DNA from: Gavia stellata
Taxonomy: Eukaryota; Chordata; Aves; Gaviiformes; Gaviidae
Assembly: GCF_030936135.1 (NCBI RefSeq)
Contig: NC_082618.1
Coordinates: 10,017,034 to 10,081,033, forward strand
Reading direction: 5' to 3'
DNA: 64,000 nucleotides
Shown here one piece after another: positions 31,440-45,000 of this stretch. The notes under the pieces are model-generated. The model was not told the DNA's origin and ran no database searches. It saw only the letters and a program-made list of their open reading frames with translations. Made by a program: the position numbers and the translations under genes. How positions within the stretch are numbered: position 1 is the first letter of the stretch; each line of letters opens with the position of its first letter.

Positions 31440-31640
31440 GCCCTGGACTGGTTCGGAGGTTTGACTTCATTTGAACTTCAAGCTGTCACATTTGGAGAAC
31501 CTTTGACTCTTCAAACAGCAAAACGTTCCCCTCCCATGATTTAAGCACGCTACATGCGTGTGTTTATTACAGAAACCAGGGTAGGATAAGAAAGCAGTAT
31601 TTCATGTTAATTCATGAAATCTGAACTCAACTTTTAATAG
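31440..31640. promoter_or_regulatory. Candidate regulatory block
   Basis: Contains TTTGACTTCATTTGAAC, AGCTGTCACATTTGG and CATGTTAATTCATGAAATC in an AT-richer window. Motif inference only. Confidence 0.3.
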
Positions 31641-32262
31641 AAGAGCTCCACTTTATGCGCAGAGTGATATACAGTCCGCCCCGCTTTAAATGAGATGTTT
31701 TGCCTTTTGAACTCAGCGGGAGGCCGCTGCTTACTACTACTGGAAACAGTTTAAAAACCTGCAAGTCCGGCATGTCTTTTGGGCTCTTTTCGAGCCAGTG
31801 GTTTATATCATGGCACAACATTCTTGCCGGGCTGCCTGCGACGCCTGCCAGCCGCTGCGTTTGAAAATCCGGCCTTTCAGAGACTCACCTGGATTATTTC
31901 CACAACAACGGGAGACACTCGCCCGAAATCCTGCGAAGACCACGAGCCTCTGGCTGGTTTTTTTGCCAGAGGGGGGTTTGGATCAGGTCCCGAGTTTGGA
32001 AACCTGGTTGCATTAAAGTCAGAGGCAAACCTCCCTTAGGAGCAGCTTCTAGACATCATCAAGGAGCGGCAATATTCTCTCCTGGTGCCTGACTGGAGCA
32101 TCACGGATGAGCTTAAGGCGGAAGAAAGGTGGTGTTGCAGGAAAGCACGTGGCACCCGGTTGAAATGGGGGGCTTCTGCGTGTACGCTAAAGGCAGGGGC
32201 CATCGGTGGGAGCTGGCGTGCACTGCGAGCGAGGCACACACCGCGGGGACACGTTGAACAAA

Positions 32263-32313
32263 ACCCTACAGAGTTATTGTTGAATCAGACCCTATAGAGT
32301 TATCGTTGCGACA
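32263..32313. repeat. Tandem duplication, period 26 bp
   Basis: ACCCTACAGAGTTATTGTTG at 32263 is followed by ACCCTATAGAGTTATCGTTG at 32289. The two copies differ at two positions within these 20 bases. Confidence 0.85.
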
Positions 32314-33956
32314 CGCTCGGCTTTCGCTGGCTCACGGAAGAGCTGGAACTCGGTGGTTATTCTGCTGGGTCATCTGTGAAAGTATCAAATTAAAGTTAAA
32401 TTAGCCACCTCATTGCAGTGCTGCTTTTTTTTTTTTTTTTTAAGCTCTAGGCTTTCTTAACAGTTTGGCTATGGGGCTATCAACAGCGGGGAATTCAGGA
32501 CATTCTTTTCGATGAACCAGACTGAAAATATTTTGGTACAGCCCCAGTTTATAGGGTTCCCCCCCCCCCCTTTAAACAAAACATCCTGATTCAAAGGAGC
32601 TTCTTGCAGACTGGGAATTTCCACATGGCCGTATTGCAGCACTTATAAAAAGTGATTTAATGCCTGCCAACAACAAATACATTTCCAATGACACCACTCC
32701 GCGTTATGCGCTATCCTACTTCGTGTGTTAAGTAAGAACCGGTGACCAAGCTGTCCGGGGCAGGAGGGAGAAGAGCGGTCGCCTTCCTTTGCAAGAACTC
32801 CGTCCCTTACGGCTGCTCCTTGGGAAGCCTGAAAGGAAACAAGCATCACGGTGACAACACAATCCCTTCTGTACGTGTTAATCTGGATTTTGTTTGAACT
32901 TTTGGAGCTGACCTTGGCTTGAACTACGTTAAAAATCCTGACTGGTGTGGACTGACTTGACCCTGCGGTCCCATTTGTCCGCGGTGCCAGCCTTACCCTC
33001 AGCCCCTTCCTTCAAGCCATTATTTTACAGACATAAAAGAAACATAGCATTACGGCAGATGCAGCCAGCGGGCTGGAGCTGCGAGTACTTACTTACGGGC
33101 GAACTCTCCTCTGATTTCATCCCAAGGAAGTTTTTTTTTTTCGCTCCAGAAAGTACTGACTGAAAACCAAGCAAGAAACTGAAATTATTGCTGCAGACTC
33201 TCAGTTTTTATTAGTGGTTTCCAAGCCTGAAGAGAGAGAAAAAAATAAAGCTTCTAACATATGAGTCGTGGCATTACAGTTAAAAACAAAAAAAATCAAG
33301 CCCAAGACTGAATTTGGTATTTGGTGTTTGGGGAAGGAGTAGGAAGAGGGTGGTCGGTTCTGCATCGCTCAGCGTGGCTGGTTTAAGCTGTAAGAGTGCG
33401 AAAAGATTTGTGGGTTTAGATAGTTTCCTCTCATTGCCATGACTCAAACGGCTTCTATTAAAAACAAGTAGTGGGAAGGAAATTTCATAAGCTGACAGTC
33501 CCATCTCACCCTCTGCTTCTCGACACGAGTTGGCTGAGATATAGGAATTCATGTGGTTACTATGTGCGAGCCCATGACTGTTTTATCAGCAGAGTTATGC
33601 GGTGCTAGTTTTGACTGTGCGCGTTCAGTATGGTATATAGGCTCAGGCTGCTATACGGGTTCTGCAAAGCCCCTTTTATGTGATCCTGTAACGCAATGGG
33701 TGGGGGCGGGTGTCTGCTGCCTGGTCCTTGCCCCACCGAAATCAGGGGGAGGAAGAAGCCGGGCCCCAAGCAACGCAAGGAGCTGGAGCTGGGGTCAGAC
33801 ACCCAAACAGAGATGGGTGTTGATTTCCAGAGGCGCTCAGCGGGTGCAAGGAACACCATCTACGTCTCCCGTTTTTAAAAATCCTGCCCTTGCACACGGG
33901 GATGAGAAGGCAGGGATGCAAAACCAAGCTAGACTGGCTGCATAACATCCACTGAT

Positions 33957-33972
33957 GGCTTTAATTAAAGCC
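33957..33972. repeat. Perfect 16-bp palindrome
   Basis: GGCTTTAATTAAAGCC equals its own reverse complement. It includes a minus-strand ATTAAA. Confidence 0.9.
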
Positions 33973-34086
33973 CTCAAGTTAGTAAATATGCACGTAGTCT
34001 GGTCCAGGAAGATACATGAAGCCCACAGCCACCCCAGTAACACTCCATGAACATTGCCATTTAAGCAGTTTCTTGTTTAACTTAGA

Positions 34087-34794
34087 TTTATTCAACGACA
34101 CATGCATTTCTGGACAGATATCTGAGTTCCCATGAACAAGTTTTATAACCAAATATGAGAAATTTGTGACCGCAGTTAGTCAATTAAGTACGTTTCTAAA
34201 ATACATGATTAGAAGAAAACCGGAGCAACAGAGAGAATTCTTCCAAAGAACGAAAAGAAACATTTCCATTTGTAATACTCCTGGCATCGATGAGTATCAG
34301 CGGGGAAGGAGGGCAGCAAACGAGGAAGGAGTAACATTATCAACCCTGTCCACAGCAAGTCCTCCAGTTTCCACTCTCTCCAGTTCATTCGTTAATGCTC
34401 GGCACTTTTGCAAATGGCGAGAGCTCCTCTGAGTTACGGAGATTTCCCCTCATCTCTCAACACGAAAAAGCAGAGCATGGTTGTGAAACCATGTGCTTGA
34501 CCAAAAATGGCTTAGAAATATTTCTCCTCAACCAACCTCTTCCTGAACACAACGAAAAAAGAAGCCGCAGAGCTATCGGGATCGAAGACGGAGTCTCTTC
34601 ATATTGCACAGGAACACAAAGTCAAGATTTTGTGAGTATGTTTCAGGAAGGTTTAAGAGTCGTCAATATTTATCGGGGTAACGAGAACCATCCAGCGCGG
34701 CGGCGAACTGGCAGGTGACAGACACATTGGGATTGCTTAGGCGGAGAGGCGGCTCGTTACCCTGTCTGGATCTCTCCTCGGATGTTCGGCTAAT
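34087..34794 (-). other. BCAS3: BCAS3 3' untranslated region (inferred extent)
   Basis: From the BCAS3 stop codon to the first clear minus-strand AATAAA (plus TTTATT at 34087-34092). The sequence is AT-moderate with no coding sign. The true end could be nearer or farther; a minus ATTAAA also lies at about 33960. Confidence 0.4.
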
Positions 34795-35001
<207 letters not shown>

Positions 35002-36459
35002 TTAGACGGCCGCTTTATTGACAAATCTGCTTATTGTATCATTGCTCTAACGCTGCATTTGTTCATCATCCATCTTTTTCGGGGTGATTTGATAAATCAC
35101 TCCAGAGGCATCCCAGCTCCTGGTTCTACTTCTCTGCCGGGCTCACAGCTCAGCCCAAGCGGAGCTGGACGGAGATGTTAAATGCTGCCCGGCAGAGCGG
35201 CCCCTTTCCTGGGAAGAGGCCATCAGCTCGTGACATGTCAGGATTTGATAGTGGGGACGCTCACGGCTGAACTGAGCAGGGTGCGAAGGGTACAGTGGCA
35301 GACGATGGAACATCTTTCCTCCGCAGCAATGCTGCTGAGATGGCAGGGAAGGGGAAGCTGTAGCAGCACCGGTGACCGGTGATGTGTACCAGCAGTGCAT
35401 AAGCACTGCGGTTCTCCACCTTGGGAACACCAGGGACTTTCCACAACCCTTTATCCTGCACAAACGGACATAGATAACTCTGCTTTTTTGTGCCAAAGAG
35501 AAAATATCCCCTTTTCCTACATGCCTGAGCTCTGCCTGAAAGAAAAAGAGAAAGCAGCCCTGACTGCGGCTCTCCCTCTCCCGGTCACACACATCCAGAC
35601 ATCTCCTCCCCTCACTGACCTCCCAAAGCCTTTATGGCTCCCTAATCTCAAAACACGAGGATTTTTATGTGTGCAGAGCATCGTTTCTAACTGTGGCCTC
35701 TCTGTGAGCCACTTGAACCCAACAGTTGACTCAGTGGCAGCGTGCAGCAGCGCCGCTGGGCAGCATCACCCCGGCCAGCACTCAGCGGTGGCATGCAGCG
35801 GTGAGATTAGGCAGAGCCCCACGTACACGGCAGGAATCCTCTCCCCGACACGCGGTGACAGGCTACAAGAAATATTCCGGCCAGTTGCAACGCGCGGCCC
35901 TGAGCGCGACGTCTGTCAGCTGCTTCTGCGCAGCCCGCACTGAAGGGGAGCGGACAGGGATGGGAGCTTCGGGCAAATTCCTCTGCTGCCAAAGGGGAAG
36001 GAGGAAAACCCTCTTGTTTGCTGCACGCCGCGGTGTTCTCCATGTAAGGCGCAGGGGGCAAACCCCCGGAGGAGACAGGCAGCTTTCCCTGACCTTGCAG
36101 CGGGGGTTTTGCTCGGATGGGGATGGAAAAGAGCCGCAGACGCAGGAGGCAGAGGAGCGGTGCTCGCTTTGCTCCCTGCTAAATATTACTGCACCTCTGC
36201 CGTTTGCGCACCTCTGTCTCACACCGGGATAATTAAGCTTTTGTAAACACCACAACAGTCCTTTTGCTGCAATGGGACTCCACGATAAGGACGTACCTAT
36301 ACATGAAGTGCACAGCAAAAGCAGAAAGTCAGTTCTTCGCTAAAACAAAAAGCATCCCGCCCCAGCATCCTCGGAGACGGCACAGCTCCTGTTTGCTACC
36401 TGGGCACTGCAGGGATAACAGCCCGGTGAGCGCACACCTAGCGAAGGAGGGCTTGGGGA

Positions 36460-36740
36460 TTTAATCCTTGATCATGGAGGTAACTTGCAAGGGAGATAAT
36501 CTGCCCAGGATACATGAAAAACAAATCAGCAGGAAACCGGTCACCCTATAAGCAGCGATGATAATGACCTCAGCTGCATTAATCACAATTTCTTGCCGGT
36601 ATTTAGTGAAGGAATGTCCATGTCTAAACCTCTTCATTTTCCTCACATCCTTACTCTCCCATGAGTTCAGGAAGTAAAAACAGTAATTTAAATCAGAAAT
36701 GAGTGGCGTATCCCACACTAATACTGTGCTTATCCTGTCT
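36460..36740. promoter_or_regulatory. Candidate regulatory block in the BCAS3 last intron
   Basis: AT-rich, with GCAGCGATGATAATGACC, GCTGCATTAATCACAATTTC and CAGTAATTTAAATCAG. GATA and homeodomain words cluster. No coding potential. Confidence 0.3.
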
Positions 36741-38903
36741 GATTTGGGGCTTTTATCTCCCTCCGCACACAGCTGGCTTCGGTTAAACGTCCCACGTCAG
36801 AGCTCTCGGGCGCTGGGCAGCCATCGCCGCGCTGGGCAGGCTGGGGCTCCCCGAACAGCGCGCGGGCCGCTGACCTCCTCACCGGCTTGCTTCTCTCTCG
36901 CTCTCTTTTTAAGCTATAATTGATTTGCAGGCAAATGTTGTGTTTTCACTAACCGTAGCAAAAGAAGGGAGAGGGAAAGAGCGAGGGAGCACTTGTTCCC
37001 CCGCAGCCCCGTGGCTCCTGCGCGGCCGTTCCTGTCCCTTGGGGCCGAGCAGTGACTCCTGCCAGCTCCTGCCTGTCCTTGGCCACGCCGCGTCCTGCCT
37101 GTCCTTCGGTGACTCGTGTGGGACCGCATGCCCTGCCGGGGTGGGATTTTGGGGAATTTGGGCTCGCAGGGAGGCTTTCTGGGGGCTGCGGGATTTCTGC
37201 AGGCGGCAGAACTTGTCACCTCTGCGGGGGACTGCCAGGGGGTGGCACTGCAGAGACTGATGCCAGCCAGGGAAAACGCATGGACAAAGAACCGGGGAGG
37301 CAGAGCGATGGGCGCAGGGCCTGGCTGGGGTCCCGTCCCGGCCCGGCCGCTGCTCCCGCTCTGCCACCCCTCCGAGCACAGCGGCCGTGAGCTCCCCTCG
37401 CTGCTGTCAGGCACATAAACCCCTTCAGTTAGCAACGGGGAGGGACAGAAGAGAGGGTAAAAGAGATGCAAAGGCTCAAGAGGAACTGGAGGGGAAGTTT
37501 TCCAGCCCTCCAGCCTGCCCAGAGCCTGCTTTGGGTTCAGAAGGGGTCAAGCTAAAAGCTCCTGCATCCGAGCTGCCATCCCAAGCGCCGCAGATGGCAA
37601 ACGCACACGTTCCCCTGGGCAAATGAGCCTGGGCGCTCTCAAACAGCCCCGCATTGCGAATCCGCTCGCTCTGGAACTAATTACACGGTGAGGCAGACGA
37701 GCAATGTATTTTGATACCTAAGAAAGCATTGTAAAACTCTTGACCGCTGCAGCAGAAAGCACCGCTGCGCTCAGGAAATTGGGCTCTTGCCCTCGCCCAG
37801 CCCGGCTCTCGTGCACGGCTGGGTCACGCGAGATGTGCAATTAGCCATTACACGGTCACCAGGGACTACCTGCGCGGCACGTATGACCCCCCAGGCCACA
37901 GTCAGCACGTTTTCCTACATTCCCCCAGATTAGTCCATTTTCTTCCCAGCTGTTTAATGAATAAAAAAGTATAATTAAACAACAAAGGTCTAGTGCAAAC
38001 TACTATCTTTCCTCCCAGACCTTCCAGCAGATCAGGGCATGGCAGAGGCACATGCACAGGAATGTTGACGCCATTCCTGCAGGAAGCTCAGACAAGACTG
38101 GGAACGGCTCCATGACGTGGGGACACCCTTCTTCTTATGGGGTAAAAAACTGGGGGGCAATTTCTGATAGACCCCATGCCTGGATAGACCCAACAAGTGC
38201 AGAAGGAGCCGCAACGGCGTGGTGGGGCTGTTGGGTATCAGAAGAGGCAGGTCCCTACAGACCGGCAGCGCAGGCAGCGCTGCCCTCCCACTGCCCCGGG
38301 ACGGAGCAGCCGAGCCCTGCGGCACAGCTGGAAGGAGGCGAAATACTTCCCAGACCTAACTCAGATGTGTCACATAACCGGTCAGACCACTGATGTCCTC
38401 TGTGCTGGGAACACGCTCGCTGAAAAACTCAAAATACAGGGAGAAACCAGGATCCTGCCGCAAAAAGATGGGGGCGAGCGGCAGGAGAGCCTGGAGCAGC
38501 GGCGGCTGCGCGGAAGCGAGGCTCAGCACCGCCGGCAGAGCAGGACACGGCTGCCCGGCAAGTGATTTCGTTTACTTTGGTGGAGTTACGCCAGGAATGG
38601 ACTTGGCCCCAGCATGTCTGAGGGTTATTGTATCTGCGTTTCCCCATGCATATACTGTCGAGATGTATTAACTTCCTTAAATGTACCAGTAAAACAACCT
38701 CTTACGATACACTTTAATGAACTTGTACAGTAGCCAACAAATTGTGCATCATATAAAACCCATTCGGCCTTATAGACTCTCTGGCTATTTTGTAATAACT
38801 GCAATTTGCTTCTGCTGAAGCAAGATAACCAGGGTTGAGAAGTCAGGCCTTGCAGAAACCTAAATATTTGATTTGGGGGGGAGTGGGTGGGAGAAGGAAG
38901 AAA

Positions 38904-39046
38904 GGGGCCTCTGGGAGCTATTTATGGGGTCAAAATAACATGAGACCTGCTCTTCTCGTAGCATTTCCACCATCAAGGAAATGAAATACTGTGAGAAGAC
39001 CAGCACTTGCATTATTTTGGCCCCATAAATGGCTCCCTGAGGCTTT
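38904..39046. repeat. 143-nt fold-back (long hairpin) element
   Basis: The left arm 38913-38938 (GGGAGCTATTTATGGGG then TCAAAATAA) pairs with the right arm 39012-39037 (TTATTTTGGCCCCATAAATG then GCTCCC) over 26 positions; the two non-identical positions are both G-U compatible on the plus strand. After one T-T mismatch, eight more pairs (three G-U) extend outward to 38904/39046. Inside, TCTTCTC (38951-38957) can pair with GAGAAGA (38993-38999), and CATTTCC with GGAAATG around an 8-nt loop. It resembles ancient fold-back elements or a long structured RNA. Confidence 0.8.
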
Positions 39047-39238
39047 CAAAAGCCCGTGAAAAACAAACACAAATACAAATAAATGCTAATACTGGAAACG
39101 TAAATACTAAAACCTGCCCATGTCCCCGGAGGAAACGACTCACAAAGTCCTGACTGCCCTAAAAAAAAAAAAAAAGACGACGGGAAAAAAGACGAAGGAG
39201 CAGGAACATCTGCTGAAGCCATGAGGAGAAAGTCACTT

Positions 39239-39900
39239 CAGGGGAGCCGGGAACAGCCCTGCCTGCGCTTTTGACGGTAACAGCAATGGGCACCGCTGGC
39301 ATCACCCAGGGTCCCAGAATAACAGGGATTTTCAGGGTGCACGCGCTTGCTGCCGTGGTGAAGGAGGCGGCAGTAAGAATCCTCGCCGCCGGCGGCGTGG
39401 GGAGGAGCGGTGGTCCCGAGCCGGGGGGGGGGGAGGCGGCACGGCGAGCGGCCGGCCGGGGTCCCCCTCCCATGGCCCTGCAGCGTCTCCGGAAACACGG
39501 ATGCTCCTTGGAGAGCAACGGGGCATTAAAGGTGTTGCAAAGCAAATGCTGGCTGCTCTCTGCTTGGCATTACTTCCAGCGGGCCTGCCCGCAGACTGGC
39601 ACCAGCACGGCCTTCCCGCGGCGTTGCATGAGAAATTGAAAACGAAACCTCCCAAGAAACGTTTCTTTCTGCTAATATTCCCAACCGCCACGCTGCAGCC
39701 GGACAGTCCCGTCCCTTGTTCCGCCGCCCAAGCCGCTCTCCACTGTCCCCGAGCTGGCTGCCAAGGTGGAGAGGAGGAAGAGGAGGAGGAGGAGCTGCTC
39801 TGGGGACAGCCCGGGGGCCTCAGGTCCAGGGGAGCGGTGCCGTCCCCCGTCCAGCGAGGCGGCTGCACCCTCAATTCCAGAAAGCTCCAGGAACTGTCAA
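39239..39900. other. CpG-rich patch in the BCAS3 last intron
   Basis: Locally high GC and CpG, with GCCGCCGGCGGCG near 39386 and a GAGGAGGAG run near 39772-39793. Overlapping frames on both strands are not recognisable. Confidence 0.45.
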
Positions 39901-40359
39901 AGGACCCCGTCAAATCTAGAAAGGTATAAAGCCCTGCCAAGCTTAAATGTGAAACCATTTTATATGGCGCATTAATCCAATGCCTGAAGAAAATCTATAT
40001 AGCCCTCTTTTGCCCGGAACACTCATAAATTATGCTGCCTTTCTTATTCGTGCTCTCTCTGTAGTGGTCCACTTGAAGCCGTGGCATCTCCTTTATGTCT
40101 ACTCAAAAATCTCATCTCCAGTGCATTATTTCTTCTAATGGTTTTTCCTTTCTCTCTGTTTGCTTTCCCCTGTTAAGCACAGTTTCAAAATATCCTCCAA
40201 AATAATTTGCTGGAAGAGCTGACCCTTTCCTCTTACCTACCGAGGGCTGCCCAGGCTCCCGCACAGCCCGGCGGAGCCGCAGCCGGGATAAATGATACAA
40301 TGACAGCAGCCTGATGTGTCAGGGCAGCGGGGAAGCGGCAGCAACTCTGAATACAAGAA

Positions 40360-40610
40360 TTATTCTTCATCATCTCAAACTGTCACAACACATTACCCTC
40401 AAAGCCGCAGCTCGCTGAAGGAGTGACCCTGGACTGAATGGGAGAGTGCTCGGGGAAAGAACTAATTGTAGCCTCTTTTCACACGTCAGTCACTTTTCAC
40501 AGCACCGAGCCTTTCAAGCTCAACTAATGTCAAGTTCCCTTTTCCTTTGGCTGGGCTGAGTATTTCTGATTTTTAAGGATGGCATTTTTAAAGGAACAAG
40601 GTCTCTGGTG
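40360..40610. promoter_or_regulatory. Candidate regulatory block in the BCAS3 last intron
   Basis: Unique, AT-moderate, with AACTAATTGTAGCC, CTCAACTAATGTCAAG and GATTTTTAAGGATGGC. Enhancer-like by texture only. Confidence 0.25.
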
Positions 40611-41129
40611 AGGGATGAGGCCGGGGAAGGGAGGGAAGGAAGCGTCGGAGTGAGCACGCATCAGAAAGTCCGTCAGCCGCCTGAAGACTCGTTAGGAATT
40701 AGACAATTAACAAGTAGGAATGCGGGAAGCGGGGTAATGGCCAGCAGGGCTTGAATCTCCTCGATTTCATTTCTGTCATTGACGGCAATTGTTTCGGGGA
40801 ACTTTTTGGGCTCCGTCGTGCGCCAACGGGGCCGCGAGCGCGGGAACCTCCTCGGCCCCCTCCCCGAAATGAGGATGCAAGACGGGCATTTTCCAGCGGT
40901 GGGGAAGAGAAACAAGGTGCTGCGTACTAAAACCGCCTCCCCCCGCCCACCAGCAGTTTTTGCACGAACAGCTAAAAGGTCAAAATTAGAGCTTCATTTT
41001 AAAATGAAAGAGAATTTCCTTCATTCGGAGGAGAAGTGAGAAGACTCCCTGCAGACAGAGCTCTCAAAACGACAGCCCGGTCTGTCCTCCTGGGCGGGCA
41101 AACGTAAGGGCCCTTCATACCTTCTTGTC

Positions 41130-41420
41130 TTGAACGGGAATCCTAAAATATTCTGCAGTAAGGACTATTTTTTTACCCTTACATTTGCACAACGCCTATC
41201 ATGGGGGACTTGCAGAGCTGACTGGGGCTTCCGAGTGTTACTTATTAACTGTAATGAATAATAATTATGGAGCTTCTGCCATCTGGATTCTCATTCAAAA
41301 GGATCCTATATAAAGCGAACACTAAAAGGCAATTTGTATTAACACAATGGAAGTCTTGAGGATCTCTTAAACTGTTTGTAATTTACACAACGCTCCCCAG
41401 TGAATGGATTAGTTAAACAT
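41130..41420. promoter_or_regulatory. Candidate regulatory block in the BCAS3 last intron
   Basis: AT-rich, with TTATTAACTGTAATGAATAA, GAATAATAATTATGG and GGATCCTATATAAAGC. No coding potential. Confidence 0.3.
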
Positions 41421-41875
41421 TTTCATTTTACTGACTGCTGCCGAAGGGAGCGGGACGTGCTCCCATGGAGGAGCTCGCACCGGCCCCCAACGCGCGCCTT
41501 CCGCTCCCCTGTACGCCGACACGCACTTTTACACGTAAGCTCTCCATCTTTCAGTGTTTAGACAACATCCCAAACTCAGCTGGACACTTTTGGCTCTATT
41601 TCTGCATGAGCATTTACTATGAACATCATAACCGGTCCCCCCGGGAGCCGGTGCCGCTGCCGGGGACGGGCACGGCGCAGCCCAAGGCAGAAAAGGGCTC
41701 AAAAGCCGATGCGAAGTCGTAAACCGAACCGGGACGCAGAAATACCGCCCCTAACACAAAGTCTTGGAAACCGCATCACTGCTACCGCAGTTGTAGGTTT
41801 GTCTGGGGTATTCAGGTTTTTTTTTTTTTAACGAAATACAATTATGCTAACGAGGGAGCTCTAATTATAATCCAT

Positions 41876-42010
41876 CTCCACCACCCTGGGCGGCTGCTCC
41901 GAGGCGAGGACCTGCGGAGCTGGCTCCAGCCCCGCTGGCGGCCGCGGCCCCGCGCAGGGACCCGCTGGCGGCGAGGGCAGGGGGGGCACCGCCCCCCCGG
42001 GGAACCTGCG
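41876..42010. other. Isolated CpG-dense patch
   Basis: About 135 bp of very GC-rich DNA with sharp AT-rich borders. It contains a short direct repeat (GCTGGCGGC, three times at about 41934-41973 including partial copies). The minus strand is open in two frames; no product is recognised. Confidence 0.4.
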
Positions 42011-45000
42011 CTTTTGGGTATTCGGATAAGCAAAAATCGTTAATATTAAACTGTAGTGAAACGGAAGCACCAAGTACTCGTTAAAGCTCTTAATTTTCCA
42101 AGCTCCTTTTCATTTGAGATGGCTGAAAAGAAATTTCTGGGCAAATGGATTTTTCCGTTGCTCCTTTCCAAAGGGAGCACAGACAGAAAGTCGGCTCCCA
42201 GCTTTATACATTACTATAATGTTTACAAGTTCGTATGATTATGACAATGTCTAAAAGTCAATTAAACCTGCTCTCTGCCCCACGCCCCGCTCCTGCAGAA
42301 GCCATTAACCCGTGCCAGTTCCCCCCGCGCTCCGGCAACCGGCGCAGGCAGCTGCGGGGACCGATTTCCTGCGGTTTCGGGTGGCCGGCATAGAGCTGCT
42401 CCTAAGAAATGTTTCTTTTTCCTTTTTTTAAACCAGCAGTTCGAAAAAAGAGATTTTACACTCCATTCAAAAGAGGAACTGTAACACCACGGCATGTGAC
42501 CACCGACAATCAATCCCCGTATTAAAACCATTTCCTCCTGCTGCAACCCGAAAGATGTTGAGGCACCACAAAAGCACCTACATTAAATTTGCAGAGTGAC
42601 AAAGACTGGCAAACGCTGCCTGAACAACCTCTCTGAAATCAGAATTCAGTGGCCTATGTAAAATATTAGGCACTGTCAAACTACCTTACGGTAACTCTAA
42701 TGCTGAATCCACACAGAGTTCGTTCATGCCGTGCACTCGGAGATGAAACCTGGCACGTTGGAAAAAAGGTGGCAGGATCTAGCAAGGAGATGAGGAGGTA
42801 CAGCAGGCAGGGGATAACCAGGGGCTTGAAGACTGAGCCTTCTGAACATCAGTGCCCCTCCGAGACCACAAATTTCATTTCTAGTGCCTTATTTCAGTGC
42901 GAAGATGCCAAACAACTAACACTTGCGAAATGGGGAGGACATCTGAACTTACATAAATGTCTGGGTTTACTTCAGGCACGAAGAGATTGTTGAGATACGG
43001 ACAAAACATTTTCATGCATGAACTTCTAAAGAATTTTGTCTACCAAAAAAAACCCACCCCAACAACCCACCGCCCACCAGCAGCTTGTTTTTTCCTTTAA
43101 AAAGAGAACCCAAAAAGCTCCGTGCGACTCGAGTCCATGGAGCAGGAGACCCAAGACTTTGGCATCTTGCCAGACTTGACTCCGAACATTTTATGGAAGG
43201 TTAAAAGTGCACTAGATAAAGGACTAGCATTTAGAGGGAGAATATTCTTCATGATAGGCACTTTCACAATGACTGCAGAGCTTTTAAAAAATAATCTCAA
43301 GTTTCCTAGCGCTGTGTATTTTTGTAAAGAGGTTTAGGATGTTTTCCTACATAAATGGCACTTCAGAAGAATGAGTTACTGATTTTAGTCAGTATATGAA
43401 ATCTCAAAAGCTAGAACAGTCAAATGCTTATAGAAAACAATTTCTGTAGCCCATCCCCATCATGGAAGCCTATGGCCCCTTGTGCAAGGTTTCTAGGAGA
43501 GTTTTTAAAACGAATATGCAGATACAGTTGTTTGGGTTTAAAGGAATCCCCTCCTACCCCATCTTGAAAATTTCAATATGTTGCTACTATAAATCCTGTA
43601 TTGTACCTTGTATGTCATGCACCATTTCCTGCGCAAGCCAGTCTGTATACAAGTTTTTTTAATGTATTTAGGCAGAATTATCTTGTATCTTCAGTTACGC
43701 AAGCAGCACATCTGTGTATATCAGACCGAAAGCATTTGCAGAGAAAACACTGTATTAAAATTCCTGGGTTTGGTCTCTCATTCCCAGGGTTATGGGAGTG
43801 CCTCCGATTGCTCAACAGTGACCCCTCTGTCAGCCTGCGACTCCACAAAGGAAAACAGAAATTCAACGTAATCTGCACGTTCACGACACCTACCAGCTCC
43901 GTGCCCTACACCCTCCAGACTCTTTGGATCTTGCTCAGAAGTTCTGGAGGTGATGCTCCTGTTCCTGAAACCACCGCGCTTCTCTCCAGAGCAGGTCTGG
44001 ACCCAACGTGGGGATCTAAGCAACCCCTTTCCCACCAGAGCTGGAGCCACTCGAGATCTCGGGGTGGGGGGGTCCTGTCTCAAAGGCAGCTGCAGCAAAG
44101 CCACCGCGCAGGAGCGTGAGGAGCGGGAGCACTCGGGGAGTGCTGGGGGTCCCTCCTCCCGCCCCGGTGCGGCCAAAGAGCCCCAGCAAAAAAGCTGGGT
44201 AAGGAAAAGCTGCCTGAAGGTCAAAAATACAAATCCAGCAATTGCTTCAGGGTCTGGGCAGCCCCTCGCCGATACGCTGAACGGGGGATTTCAGACATGC
44301 CCGACCCGCCGAACCTTTCATGTCTAAGATCTATTTTTTTCCCCTCTTGTGATGCTCCCTCCATTATCGGGCCTCCTTAATAACCCTCAGTTAGGAAGAC
44401 AAGGCAGCCCTGGAGGGCAACAACTGTGCTCGGAGCGTGCCTCCGTGTGCACCTCGCATACGTGCGTTATGTGCTTCTGACACAAACGTATCGCCGAGTT
44501 CGTTTTAAAAGTATAATATTACAAAGCAAAGTAATTCTGGCACAACTTCTAGTACTTCTGACACAGAGTGGCCTTTTGGGCCAGAGAGGAAAGCTACTGA
44601 GAGGCTCTGGGCTGTCTCCCCGGTGCAGATTGATGCTGAGGAGGAAGCTAGACCGGACTGGGATTTGGGTTCGATTCAAAGGAAAAGTTAAAAAGTTTGG
44701 GGGGGAGCAGATGCTCAGCTGGTCCAAATCAGAAGAGCTTCGCTGAAGCTCACGAACTGATGTCACCGCAGATTCAGCCTTGTCTGCTCATTTAAATGGT
44801 TCAAGGCTCTCAGACCCGAAAAGCTCAGGTGGAAATCTAAGAAGCAGAGGTCTCCTCCCTTCATTTCCCCGGCGCTGGTTTTGGCGTCGCTGAGAAACTC
44901 CAAACCCACCCAAATAATCCTAGTTCCAAACGCAATTTATTTCACCTATTTAGTCAATTATTTTAAAGATTATGTTGACATCGCTGCTTCAAGCAGACCG

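Larger units (their letters stand above)
31641..34086. other. Intergenic DNA downstream of BCAS3, no gene recognised
   Basis: AT-moderate sequence without coding signs. It contains the 26-bp tandem duplication (32263-32313), poly-T (32427-32441), poly-C (32560-32571) and a 16-bp palindrome at 33957-33972. Confidence 0.55.
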
